Assembly: GCA_902800055.1 (NCBI GenBank)
Contig: CADCCW010000012.1
Location: 1 to 45,099 of the forward strand
From: an uncultured bacterium
GTDB taxonomy: Bacteria > Verrucomicrobiota > Kiritimatiellia > RFP12 > UBA1067
DNA length: 45,099 nt
Direction: 5' to 3'
A model generated the notes under the pieces. The model was not told where the DNA came from. It worked only from the letters and a program-made list of their open reading frames with translations, and searched no databases. Of the stretch, positions 33,544 to 44,356 are shown piece by piece. Within the stretch, counting starts at the first letter, position 1; each line of letters opens with the position of its first letter. Made by a program: the position numbers and the translations under genes.

Positions 33544-34971
33544 ATGGCAAAAGCAGAAACGCCAAGAAAAGGTGATCCGGTCGCGATTGTCGGGATGTCC
33601 TGCCGCTTTGCGGGATGCCCCGGCCCCGCCGCGTTCTGGAACGCGATCCTCGACCGCCGCGTGATGTTGACGCCGCCGGGGCCGGAGGCCGAGCTGCCGG
33701 TCGGTCGCAAGAACTTCTTCGACCGCCCCTATCCGCAGCGCATCGGCCAGCTCGGCGACCTCTTCTCGTGCGTCCCGGCGATGCAGAACTTCCCGCGCCA
33801 GGTGAACATCGGCGAGAACCAGGACCTCTACTTCGCCACCCAGCTCGCCTTCGACGCGCTCTGCGACGCCTCGATGAAGCCGCATTCGCCCGACCCGGTG
33901 CGCGGCACCGTGCGCCTCGGCTACGCGCCGCCGTTCAACGCCTCGACGGTCAACTGGCTCCAGCACACCTCGTTCCTCGACCAGACGATGGAGGTGATTC
34001 GGCGGTTCTTCCCGAGCGCGCCCGAGGAGGCGATGGACTCGGTGAAGGCGAAGCTCGTGGAGTCGCTGCCGCTTCCAGACGCCGCCTCGTTCTTGCTGGG
34101 CACCGGCTACCGCTTCGTCTCCTGGATTGCGCGCGAGTGCTCGTTCGCCGGCTCCGCGACGATCATGGACGCCGGCATGCTCTCCGGCGCGGCGACGATC
34201 GCCGACGCGATGGACGACCTCGCCTCCGGGCGCGCCGACGTGGCGCTCGCCGGCGCCATCAACCCGCCGCTTTCCTGCGCCTACATCGAGGGGCTTTCCG
34301 GCGAAATCGACTTCTCGCGGCGGACAGAGCTGACGCCTTTCTCGCGCGACCCCGACGGCACCCTGCCAGGCGAAGGCGGCGCATTCTTCGTCCTCAAGCG
34401 CCGCTCCGACGCGCTGCGCGACCGCGACCGCATCTACGCGCTTGTCCGTTCGGTGGCGCTCGGGCACTGCCCAGACGACGACCCGTCGGCGCTTCTCCGG
34501 GAGGCGACCGAGGGCGCGGGCATTCCGCCGCGCTCGATCGGGCTCGTGGAGGCGGACGGCTCCGGCGTCGCCGCGGCGGAGGCGCGCGAGCTCGAGGCGA
34601 TCGCCAGGGTGTGGGGCGAGCACCGTCCCGGCGGCGCGCTTGTCGGCGTCGGCTCGGTGAAAGGCAACATCGGCCACACGCTGCGAGCGGCGATGTCCGC
34701 CGGCATCGCCAAGGCGGTGCTGGCGCTCCGCCACCGCGTGCTGCCGCCGCAGATCCCTCCCGAGCGCCCTGCGGAGGCGGTGTCGTCACTCGCCTCGAGC
34801 GCGTACCTGCTCGACGAGGTGCGGCCGTGGATGTCGGGCGACAGCTCTTCGCCGCGACGCGCCGTGGTGATGGGCGCGAACTTTGACGCGCTCAACCCGG
34901 TCGGCACCGCGTCGGTCGCCGGCCGTTCGGCGGTGGTGGTGCTGGAGGAGGAGCCGGAGGACAGGACATGA
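33544..34971 (+). CDS. Ketosynthase-fold protein without the catalytic cysteine
   Basis: 475 residues with the fold of type I PKS/PUFA-synthase ketosynthases. It opens PVAIVGMSCRFAGCPGPAAF and carries the long insertion with NWLQHTSFLDQTMEVI typical of the omega-3 and enediyne branch. The nucleophile position reads IMDAGMLSG, so the usual DAxC motif has Met212 for Cys. The first catalytic His is lost as well: VEADGSGV with Asp338 in place of EAHGTGT. The second His and its Lys are kept in GSVKGNIGH (Lys373, His378). Condensation chemistry is therefore not expected; a chain-length-factor-like or scaffolding role is possible. The gene ends in a 4-nt ATGA overlap with the next, which begins with the KS-AT linker. 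Confidence 0.85.
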   Translation: MAKAETPRKGDPVAIVGMSCRFAGCPGPAAFWNAILDRRVMLTPPGPEAELPVGRKNFFDRPYPQRIGQLGDLFSCVPAMQNFPRQVNIGENQDLYFATQLAFDALCDASMKPHSPDPVRGTVRLGYAPPFNASTVNWLQHTSFLDQTMEVIRRFFPSAPEEAMDSVKAKLVESLPLPDAASFLLGTGYRFVSWIARECSFAGSATIMDAGMLSGAATIADAMDDLASGRADVALAGAINPPLSCAYIEGLSGEIDFSRRTELTPFSRDPDGTLPGEGGAFFVLKRRSDALRDRDRIYALVRSVALGHCPDDDPSALLREATEGAGIPPRSIGLVEADGSGVAAAEARELEAIARVWGEHRPGGALVGVGSVKGNIGHTLRAAMSAGIAKAVLALRHRVLPPQIPPERPAEAVSSLASSAYLLDEVRPWMSGDSSSPRRAVVMGANFDALNPVGTASVAGRSAVVVLEEEPEDRT

Positions 34972-37900
34972 CCGAGCTGGTGGTAGTCTCGGCGGCGGAC
35001 GAGGCCGCGCTGCTGGCGGAGGTGGGGCGCATCGTCGCGTTCCTCGACCGCGTGCCCGACGTCTCCTTCCTCGACGTCGCCTACACCTGTTCGCTCACCC
35101 GTGGCCCGGCGCGGCTTGCGCTGATCGCCGACGACGTCGCCTCGCTCCGCGCGCGGCTCGTCTCCGCCCGCGACCGCATCTCCTCGGGCAGCGTGCGGCG
35201 CATCCGCGACAAGAGCGGCACATACTACTCGCGCGACCGGCTGCTCGGTGAAGGCTGCGGCAAGCTCGCCTTCGTCTATCCCGGCGTGCTCTCGTTCTAC
35301 CCCGACATGCTGCGCGACGTCGCGGTGAGGTATCCCGAGTGCAGGCAGGCGTTCGACGAGCTGGAGGAGGCGCTTTCCGGCAACGACGAGTTCACCCCGT
35401 CCTCCTTCATCTTCCCGCCGGCGCCGTACTACCGCCACGACGCGGACATCTTCTCCTCCGGCGCCTACGCCCAGGCGCTTGTCTCCACCTACGCTGGCTG
35501 CGACGCGCTCACCCGGTTGATGAAGCTTGCCGGCGTCTCGCCCGACGGAGTCGTCGGCTTCGCCGGCGGCGACCTCGCGGCGATGGCGCGCGCGGGCTAC
35601 GCCGGCGCGAATCCGCCGCGCGCCGACCGGGTGGAGATGGTCCGCGACATCTACTCGATCGTCGACCGCGCGGTCAACCACGGCGGCATGCCCAAGGTGG
35701 CGATGTTGACCGTGCTGATGCGGCATCCGGGCGAGATTGATCCCATCGTCGCCAACTTCCCGCCCGAGCGCTCGGCGCTGGTGGTCGACTTCTCCCCGCG
35801 CCAGAAGACCTATGCGGTGGCGATGGACTTCAAGGACGAGGCGCTCGCCGCGTTTGCCGCCGCCGGCGTGAGGGCGGTGGCGATGGAGCTTGACCGGCCG
35901 TTCAACACCCCGCTCTGCTCGCGGCTGGTGCCGGCGATCCGCAAGTTCGCCGACCGGCGCATGCGCCACGACGCCCAGCTCGAGGTCTACTCCTGCGCCA
36001 CCGCCGACCGCGCGCCGTCGCGCCTCAGGCGTGCGCGGGAGGAGGCGGCGGCGCGCTGGGCGCAGCCGGTGAGGTTCGCCGACACCGTCCGCCGCATGCA
36101 CGCCGACGGCTACCGCGTGTTCCTCGAGGTCGGCCCGCGCGGGCTGATGTCCGCCGCCGTCGCCGACACGCTGCGCGGCGAAGAGCACGCGGCGATCGCG
36201 CTCGACTCCATTCACCGCACCGGCACGCTCCAGATGCAGCACGCGCTCGGACACCTCGCTTCGCTGGGGGCGGAGATGGACCTTTCAGCCCTCTTCGAGC
36301 GCCGCCACGCGAAGAAACTCGATTTCGACTCCGCGCTTTCGCTCGAAGTGAGAAGGGCGTCGGAGATGCGCCTTTCGCGCCTCTTCCCGCGGCTGACGCT
36401 GCTCACCGACGGCGCGGCGCTGGCGGGCGGCTCCTTCCTCGCCGAGCCCAAGGGCCGCGGGGTCAAGGCGGCGCAGCGCGCCGCGGCGATCGCCCAGCAG
36501 GCCAGGCGCCAGCGCCAGTTCGACTTTGGCGCGATGAATCCGCTCGTCTCCGACGCCGATACCGTGGACGCCAGCCCCGGCGTGTCGGTCGAGATCACCA
36601 AGGTGTTCCGGCTCTCCGAGCTGCCGTTCCTCGGCGACTTCGCGCTGGGTACGAGCCAGCTGAGCTATTCCGACCCCAACCTCAAGGGGCTGGTGCTCCT
36701 GACGCCGCCGGTCGGCGCGGAGGTGATGGCCGAGACCGCGAGCCTCGTCGCGCCCAACCGCGTGCTGCGGCGGCTGGAGGACTTCACCTGCCGGCGCATG
36801 GTTTCCTTCGAGCGCGGGGAGCTGAAGCTTTTCGTGCGCGCCGAGCGGATATCCTCGGCCAATCCGGACGAGATCGCGGTGAAGGTGCAGATCCGCGACG
36901 ACAAGCCGAATTCCGCCTACACCTGGCCGGTGATGGAGACGACGGTCGTCCTTTCCGACGCGCCGCCGCCGCCCCGCCCCGCCGCCCCGCCGCCCCTGTC
37001 GCGTCCGCGCTCGGTGCACTGGTCGGGGCGCGACATCTACCCCCAGCGCCTCAGCTGCGGGCGGAGGCTGCGCGGAATCGCCTTCGTCTCGACCTGGAGC
37101 GAGTCCGGCATCGACTACGAGGTCGTCGCGCCGCCGATTTCCGACAACGTCGTCTTCACCCGCTTCCCGCTGTGGATGGTCGATCCGCTCCTGATGCAGA
37201 CGGTGGTCAGCGGCTTCGCGCTCTGGCGCAGCCACGAGCGGCTTTCGGGCGCGTTCTCCTTCCCGTTCCGGCTAAGGCGGTTCGTCCTTTCCGGCGGGCT
37301 GCCCAAGGAGGGATCGCGCCTCAACTGCTACCTGCGGCTTACCGGGGTGACGCCGAAGAGCCAGCTCTGCGACATCACGGTGACCGACGGCAACGGCAAT
37401 GAGCTCGCGTCGTATTCCGGCTGGGAGGAGCTTACCGAGCGCATCCCGCGCGAGTACCGCGAGCTGGTGCTGCAGCCGGCGATGACCTACCTTTCCGCCG
37501 CGCTCGACCCCGACCAGCTCGGCTCGCCGGCGACCGATGTCGCCTCCGCGTTCGTGAGCGACGTTCCCTACTCGATCTTCGGGCGCAACGAGGAGCTGTG
37601 GCTGCGCATGGTCTCGCGGCTGGTGCTCTGCGGGCCGGAGCGCAAGGACTTCCAGGAAATGACCGGCTCGGTGTCGCGGCGGACCGAGTGGCTCTTCGGG
37701 CGCATTGCGGCGAAGGAGGCGGTGCGTCGGTTCCTCAAGGACTTCTACCAGGCCCGCTGGTCCGACGCGGACATCCAGATCTGGGCCGACGACTCCGGCA
37801 AGCCGCACGCGCTCGGCGACTGGAGCGAGTTCCTCGCCACCAAGCTCGACATCGCCATCGCCCACACCTCCCAGCTCGTCGTCGCCATCGCCGCGGCCAA

Positions 37901-38273
37901 CGCGCGCGTCGGGGTGGACGTGGAATCGGTCTCGCGCGACCTCTCGGAGGAGTTCGCCGCCGGGGTGTTCACCCCCGACGAGCTCGAGCTTGCCGCCAAC
38001 GCCGCCAGCTCTTCGCGGGCGCTGGTGAAGTTCTGGTGCGCGAAGGAGGCGGTCTCCAAGGCCCTTGGCACCGGCATCCGCTATTCGCCGCGGGAGATGG
38101 TGGTGACCGGCTTCCAGTCCGACGCCGGCATCATCACGATGCGGCTCCAGGGCGCGTGGGTGGAGGCGTTCAAGGCCTTCCGCGGACGCGACATCCGCGT
38201 CGCCGTGCGCATCGTGCGCGACCACGCGCTCGCCTCGTGCTTCATTCCCTCGGCCCTCTTCGAAACGGCCTGA
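34968..38273 (+). CDS. AT-like/DH-like/phosphopantetheinyl transferase fusion
   Basis: 1101 residues. Residues 1-95 resemble the KS-AT linker (ELVVVSAADEAALLAEV). An acyltransferase-like domain spans about 95-450, but its GHSxGE motif reads GFAGGD with Ala199 for the nucleophilic Ser, and the FHS motif reads FNT with Asn313 for His. A double-hot-dog dehydratase-like region spans about 540-880. HPFLxDH reads LPFLGDF, so His is replaced by Leu552; a candidate second-half Asp739 remains in FPLWMVDPLL. A Pro-rich stretch near 660-675 separates the hot dogs. The C-terminus (about 900-1095) is a Sfp/AcpS-type 4'-phosphopantetheinyl transferase with GVDVES (Asp984, Glu986) and FWCAKEAVSKALG (Lys1026, Glu1027), apparently active. 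No acyl-carrier domain is present here or nearby. Confidence 0.85.
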   Translation: MTELVVVSAADEAALLAEVGRIVAFLDRVPDVSFLDVAYTCSLTRGPARLALIADDVASLRARLVSARDRISSGSVRRIRDKSGTYYSRDRLLGEGCGKLAFVYPGVLSFYPDMLRDVAVRYPECRQAFDELEEALSGNDEFTPSSFIFPPAPYYRHDADIFSSGAYAQALVSTYAGCDALTRLMKLAGVSPDGVVGFAGGDLAAMARAGYAGANPPRADRVEMVRDIYSIVDRAVNHGGMPKVAMLTVLMRHPGEIDPIVANFPPERSALVVDFSPRQKTYAVAMDFKDEALAAFAAAGVRAVAMELDRPFNTPLCSRLVPAIRKFADRRMRHDAQLEVYSCATADRAPSRLRRAREEAAARWAQPVRFADTVRRMHADGYRVFLEVGPRGLMSAAVADTLRGEEHAAIALDSIHRTGTLQMQHALGHLASLGAEMDLSALFERRHAKKLDFDSALSLEVRRASEMRLSRLFPRLTLLTDGAALAGGSFLAEPKGRGVKAAQRAAAIAQQARRQRQFDFGAMNPLVSDADTVDASPGVSVEITKVFRLSELPFLGDFALGTSQLSYSDPNLKGLVLLTPPVGAEVMAETASLVAPNRVLRRLEDFTCRRMVSFERGELKLFVRAERISSANPDEIAVKVQIRDDKPNSAYTWPVMETTVVLSDAPPPPRPAAPPPLSRPRSVHWSGRDIYPQRLSCGRRLRGIAFVSTWSESGIDYEVVAPPISDNVVFTRFPLWMVDPLLMQTVVSGFALWRSHERLSGAFSFPFRLRRFVLSGGLPKEGSRLNCYLRLTGVTPKSQLCDITVTDGNGNELASYSGWEELTERIPREYRELVLQPAMTYLSAALDPDQLGSPATDVASAFVSDVPYSIFGRNEELWLRMVSRLVLCGPERKDFQEMTGSVSRRTEWLFGRIAAKEAVRRFLKDFYQARWSDADIQIWADDSGKPHALGDWSEFLATKLDIAIAHTSQLVVAIAAANARVGVDVESVSRDLSEEFAAGVFTPDELELAANAASSSRALVKFWCAKEAVSKALGTGIRYSPREMVVTGFQSDAGIITMRLQGAWVEAFKAFRGRDIRVAVRIVRDHALASCFIPSALFETA

Positions 38274-38278
38274 TCCAG

Positions 38279-38308
38279 TTGCGCAGCGGGGTTGTTTTTT
38301 GGTATAAT
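38279..38308 (+). promoter_or_regulatory. Promoter of the DUF1080 lipoprotein, predicted leaderless
   Basis: TTGCGC (38279-38284), an 18-nt spacer and TATAAT (38303-38308) inside TTTTGGTATAAT. Only six bases (TCCCGC) separate the -10 from the ATG, so transcription should begin at or next to the start codon. Confidence 0.75.
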
Positions 38309-38314
38309 TCCCGC

Positions 38315-39316
38315 ATGAAAACAAAAACTCTCTCGATTGCGGCGGCGGCGCTTGCGCTCGCCGGTTGTGTCTGCGACGGTTCCAAGTTCGGCAAGGGAGC
38401 TTGTGACGTCAATCCCCGTGACCCTGTCGTCGGCAACTGGTCGCTCGACCTCGGCTACGACTTCATGCCCGCCGGCAGCATGATCGCCACCCGCGACGCC
38501 GACGGCAGCGCCCAGGCGCTGGTGCTCTGGCGCTGGGCGTCGCCCACCAAGATGGAGAACGTCAAGTTCGTCGGCAACCGCTTCTCCTTCGACCATCCCT
38601 GGGGCTTCAAGGTCGAGGGCTTCGTGCAGGGCTGTTGCCTGACGGCCACCGCGATCAGGAAGGATGGCCTTGGCGAGACCGCGATCACCGGCCGGCGCAA
38701 TCCGCCGATCTGCCCCAAGGCCAGCACCAAGGACGCCAAGCTCGGCGAGCCGATCGACCTCCTGAAGGACGGCCTCGGCGGCTGGGAGACGATGGGCACC
38801 AATGGCAAGAACGGCTGGATCGTCTCCGAGGAGAAGGGCGAGAAGGTGCTCTCCAACAAGCTCGGCCTCAACAAGGACGGCAAGTGGGCCGGCGGTGGCC
38901 TCAACCTGAAGACGAAGCGCACCGACTTCTACGACTTCAACCTCGAGTACGACGTGCGCGTGCCCGCCGGGTCCAACTCCGGCGTCTACCTGCGCGGCCG
39001 CTACGAGATCCAGGTGCTGGACAGCTACGGCAAGCCGGTCGACTGCCACAACATGGCCGCCTACTACGGCCGCGTCACCCCGAGCGTCGCCGCCGAGAAG
39101 AAGCCCGGCGAGTGGCAGCACGTGTCGGTCACGCTCTACAAGCGCCACCTGACCGTCGTCCTCAACGGCACCACGATCATCGACAATGCCCCGGTGGTCG
39201 GCGTGACCGGCGGCGCGATCGACGCGAACGAGTTCAAGCCCGGCCCGATCTACCTGCAGGGCGACCACTCCGACGCGGACTTCAAGAACATGGTGCTGCG
39301 TCCCGCAGTCAACTGA
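38315..39316 (+). CDS. DUF1080 (3-keto-disaccharide hydrolase-like) lipoprotein
   Basis: 333 residues with a lipoprotein signal (MKTKTLSIAAAALALAGC, lipobox Cys18), so it should be lipid-anchored in the envelope. Residues about 30-130 form a small N-terminal beta domain (DPVVGNWSLDL). Residues about 145-331 are the concanavalin-like DUF1080/3-keto-disaccharide hydrolase domain, with the family's FNLEYDVRVPAGSNSGVYLR, YEIQVLDSYG and GEWQHVSVTL, ending DFKNMVLRP. Relatives act on or bind glycans, some as 3-keto-glycoside hydrolases; activity here is inferred. ATG 38315 is the only sensible start. It has no Shine-Dalgarno and the -10 ends 6 nt before it. The next gene starts 11 nt after its stop. 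Confidence 0.88.
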   Translation: MKTKTLSIAAAALALAGCVCDGSKFGKGACDVNPRDPVVGNWSLDLGYDFMPAGSMIATRDADGSAQALVLWRWASPTKMENVKFVGNRFSFDHPWGFKVEGFVQGCCLTATAIRKDGLGETAITGRRNPPICPKASTKDAKLGEPIDLLKDGLGGWETMGTNGKNGWIVSEEKGEKVLSNKLGLNKDGKWAGGGLNLKTKRTDFYDFNLEYDVRVPAGSNSGVYLRGRYEIQVLDSYGKPVDCHNMAAYYGRVTPSVAAEKKPGEWQHVSVTLYKRHLTVVLNGTTIIDNAPVVGVTGGAIDANEFKPGPIYLQGDHSDADFKNMVLRPAVN

Positions 39317-39327
39317 GCTGAATTTCC

Positions 39328-40173
39328 ATGATGCCGCCCGAGATACAGTCGGCCTTCCCGTCCCGCCCCGTTGACGCCAACAAGCGCTCCGTCGGGGTGG
39401 TGACGGTCGTCGGCGGCTCGGCGCGCTTCAACCACGCGCCGGTCATTGCCGCGCTCGGCGCCCGCGCCGCCGGCGCCGGGCTCGTGCAGCTGGTGGTGCC
39501 TGACGCCGCGCGCATCGCCGCCGGTGCGCTGGTTCCGGAGGCGGTGTTCACCAAGCTTACGGCGACCTGCGTGCCGCCCAAGGCGGACGTGGAGGTGGTC
39601 GGCATGGGGCTTGGGGTGACCTCGAACTCCGAGGCCATCGTCTCGCGCCTCCTCTCCGGCGCCGGCGGTCGGTTCGTCATCGACGCGGATGCGCTCACCG
39701 TGCTCTCCGGCTGGTACGGACGCACCGACGGCTACGACCCGGCGAGCGGACAGGAGCTGGTGCTCACGCCCCACGAAGGCGAGGCGGAGCGGCTGCTCGG
39801 CTGGCAGCGCGGCAAGGTGGCTGCTGACCGTGCGCTCGCGGCGCGCGAGATCGCGCTCCGCTACGGCGCCACCGTCGCGCTCAAGGGACCGCGCACGCTC
39901 GTCGTCTCCGCCGACGCAAAGCGGGTGTTCGAAAACCCTGCCGGCAATCCGTACATGGCGGTCGGCGGCATGGGCGACCTGCTGTCTGGCGTCATCGGCG
40001 CGCGATGGGCGTATCTGAAGGGCGACCCGTTCCTCGCCGTCGCCTCGGCGGTCTGGCTCCATTCCGCCGCCTCGGACGCGCTCGTCGCCGCCGCGCGCGA
40101 CCCGTCGATCGCCAACACAGCGACGGAAATCGGCTCGATGCGCGTCAGGCTGGAGGCCGCCGCCGCGTCGTGA
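39328..40173 (+). CDS. nnrD: ADP-dependent NAD(P)H-hydrate dehydratase
   Basis: Repairs the hydrated, inactive forms of NADH and NADPH using ADP. The 281-residue protein is the ribokinase-like C-terminal half of the YjeF/Nnr family. Motifs are GVVTVVGGSARFNHAPVIAA, FVIDADALTVL, LTPHEGEAERLLG, VALKGPRTLV and the nucleotide-binding NPYMAVGGMGDLLSG (family form GNPGMATGGTGD). The epimerase half (YjeF N-terminal domain) is missing, so it must be encoded separately or dispensed with. ATG 39328 and ATG 39331 are adjacent start candidates with little Shine-Dalgarno, and it follows the lipoprotein gene closely. Confidence 0.93.
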   Translation: MMPPEIQSAFPSRPVDANKRSVGVVTVVGGSARFNHAPVIAALGARAAGAGLVQLVVPDAARIAAGALVPEAVFTKLTATCVPPKADVEVVGMGLGVTSNSEAIVSRLLSGAGGRFVIDADALTVLSGWYGRTDGYDPASGQELVLTPHEGEAERLLGWQRGKVAADRALAAREIALRYGATVALKGPRTLVVSADAKRVFENPAGNPYMAVGGMGDLLSGVIGARWAYLKGDPFLAVASAVWLHSAASDALVAAARDPSIANTATEIGSMRVRLEAAAAS

Positions 40174-40203
40174 TTGAATCTTAACCCCCAAGGAGACCGC
40201 GTG

Positions 40204-43031
<2,828 letters not shown>

Positions 43032-43042
43032 GGGACGGGCCG

Positions 43043-43927
43043 ATGCGCCGGCTCGACCTCGCGATCCTCGAGACGCATCCCGACTTCTCGCGCTCGCGCG
43101 TGGAGGGGCTGGTCAAGGCCGGCTTCGTCACCGTCAACGGCGCGGTCGCGTCGAAAGCCGGGATGAAGGTCGCCGAAACCGACGAGATAGTCGTCGAGAT
43201 TCCGCCGCCGGTGCCGGCGGTGCCGGAGCCGGAGGACATACCGCTCGCGATCGTCTACGAGGACGACGACCTCGTAGTCGTCGACAAGCCGCCGGGGATG
43301 GTGGTGCATCCGGCGCCTGGACACTTCACGGGGACGCTCGTCAACGCGCTCCTACACCACTGCCCATCGCTCTCCGGCATCGGCGGCGTGGCGCGGCCGG
43401 GAATCGTCCACCGCCTCGACCAGGACACCTCGGGGCTGATTGTGGTCGCGAAGACCCAGCGGGCGATGGACTCGCTCGCGCGGGCGTTCGCGAGCCACGA
43501 CAAGGTGGAGAAGACGTATCTCGCCGTCTGCCACGGGCGGCCGCGCCTCGACTCCGGGCGCATTGAGAGCATGATTGGGCGTCATCCGGTGGACCGCAAG
43601 CGGATGGCGGTGGTCGAGAAGGGCGGGAAGCTCGCGGTCACCAACTGGCGGGTGGCGAAGTTCATGCCGGAGACGAAGCTGTCGCTCGTCGAGTGCCGCA
43701 TCGAGACGGGCCGTACCCACCAGATTCGGGTGCACATGGCCTCGCTCGGCTGTCCCGTCGTCGGCGACGCCGTCTACGGCCGCCGCACGCTCGACAAGTT
43801 GCTCGACCCTGTCCCCACGCGGCAGCTCCTCCACGCCTGGCGGCTCTCGCTTGCCCATCCCGCCGACGGCCGCCGCATGGACTTCGAGTCCCCGCCCCCC
43901 GCCGACCTCGTGCACTACCTCGGCTAA
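43043..43927 (+). CDS. RluA-family rRNA pseudouridine synthase (RluD-like)
   Basis: 294 residues. An N-terminal S4 RNA-binding domain (about 1-60, RSRVEGLVKAGFVTVNG) is followed by the RluA-type catalytic domain. Motifs are VVDKPPGMVVHPAPG, IVHRLDQDTSGL with catalytic Asp125, EKTYLAVCHG, and RTHQIRVHMASLGCPVVGD. The arrangement fits RluD, which modifies helix 69 of 23S rRNA, though RluC-like specificity cannot be excluded. The start ATG follows purB by 11 nt with no strong Shine-Dalgarno. The stop TAA lies just before the next promoter. Confidence 0.92.
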   Translation: MRRLDLAILETHPDFSRSRVEGLVKAGFVTVNGAVASKAGMKVAETDEIVVEIPPPVPAVPEPEDIPLAIVYEDDDLVVVDKPPGMVVHPAPGHFTGTLVNALLHHCPSLSGIGGVARPGIVHRLDQDTSGLIVVAKTQRAMDSLARAFASHDKVEKTYLAVCHGRPRLDSGRIESMIGRHPVDRKRMAVVEKGGKLAVTNWRVAKFMPETKLSLVECRIETGRTHQIRVHMASLGCPVVGDAVYGRRTLDKLLDPVPTRQLLHAWRLSLAHPADGRRMDFESPPPADLVHYLG

Positions 43928-43930
43928 ATT

Positions 43931-43939
43931 TGGTATAAT
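43931..43939 (+). promoter_or_regulatory. Extended -10 promoter of the thioesterase gene
   Basis: TGGTATAAT with TATAAT at 43934-43939, only 10 nt before the ATG at 43950. The predicted leader is 3-5 nt and has no room for a ribosome-binding site. A partial -35, GTGCAC, sits 18 nt upstream at 43910-43915 inside the preceding gene. Confidence 0.7.
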
Positions 43940-43949
43940 TCCCCACAAC

Positions 43950-44354
43950 ATGAAGCCGATCAAGATCGAATACCGCGTTCCCTACGCCGACACCGACAAA
44001 ATGGGCGTCGTCTACTACGGCAACTACCTGACGCTTTTCGAGCGCGCCCGCAACGAGCTGATGCGCTCGTGCGGCTTCACCTACGCCGAGTGCGAGGCGG
44101 AGGGAGTGATGCTGCCGGTCATCCACGCCGAGGTGGACTACCGCTCGCCGGCGCACTACGACGACGTGCTGGAGCTCACCTCCTGGGTGAAGGAGCTCAA
44201 GGGCGTGCGGATCGAGATTGCCTGCGAAGTCCGCCGCAAGGGCGAGGAGCAGCTCCTCGCGAGCGGCTTCACCCGCCACTGCTTCGTCTCCTCCGAGACA
44301 TTCCGCCCCATCCATCCACCGCAGCGTCTCGTCGACGCCATTGGAGCCGTATAA
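43950..44354 (+). CDS. YbgC/FcbC-family acyl-CoA thioesterase
   Basis: 134 residues with the hot-dog fold of the 4-hydroxybenzoyl-CoA thioesterase family. The signature YADTDKMGVVYYGNYLTLFERARNEL contains the catalytic Asp of the DxMGVVYY motif, with the usual His before Met replaced by Lys. DYRSPAHYDDVLEL and HCFVSSETFRPI complete the fold. YbgC proteins hydrolyse acyl-CoA, and in many bacteria the gene belongs to the tol-pal cluster, which is absent here. The start codon follows its promoter with almost no leader. upp begins 2 nt after the stop. Confidence 0.9.
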   Translation: MKPIKIEYRVPYADTDKMGVVYYGNYLTLFERARNELMRSCGFTYAECEAEGVMLPVIHAEVDYRSPAHYDDVLELTSWVKELKGVRIEIACEVRRKGEEQLLASGFTRHCFVSSETFRPIHPPQRLVDAIGAV

Positions 44355-44356
44355 CT

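Noticed and set aside
33544..38273. Reading the PKS-like operon as an ordinary PUFA or polyketide synthase
   Set aside because: The ketosynthase, acyltransferase and dehydratase motifs all lack key catalytic residues, and there is no ACP, KR or ER. Normal synthase activity cannot be claimed.
33544..38273. Pseudogene explanation for the same operon
   Set aside because: Both frames are full length without stops, have a good promoter and ribosome-binding site, and keep surrounding motifs. The changes are point substitutions at active sites only.
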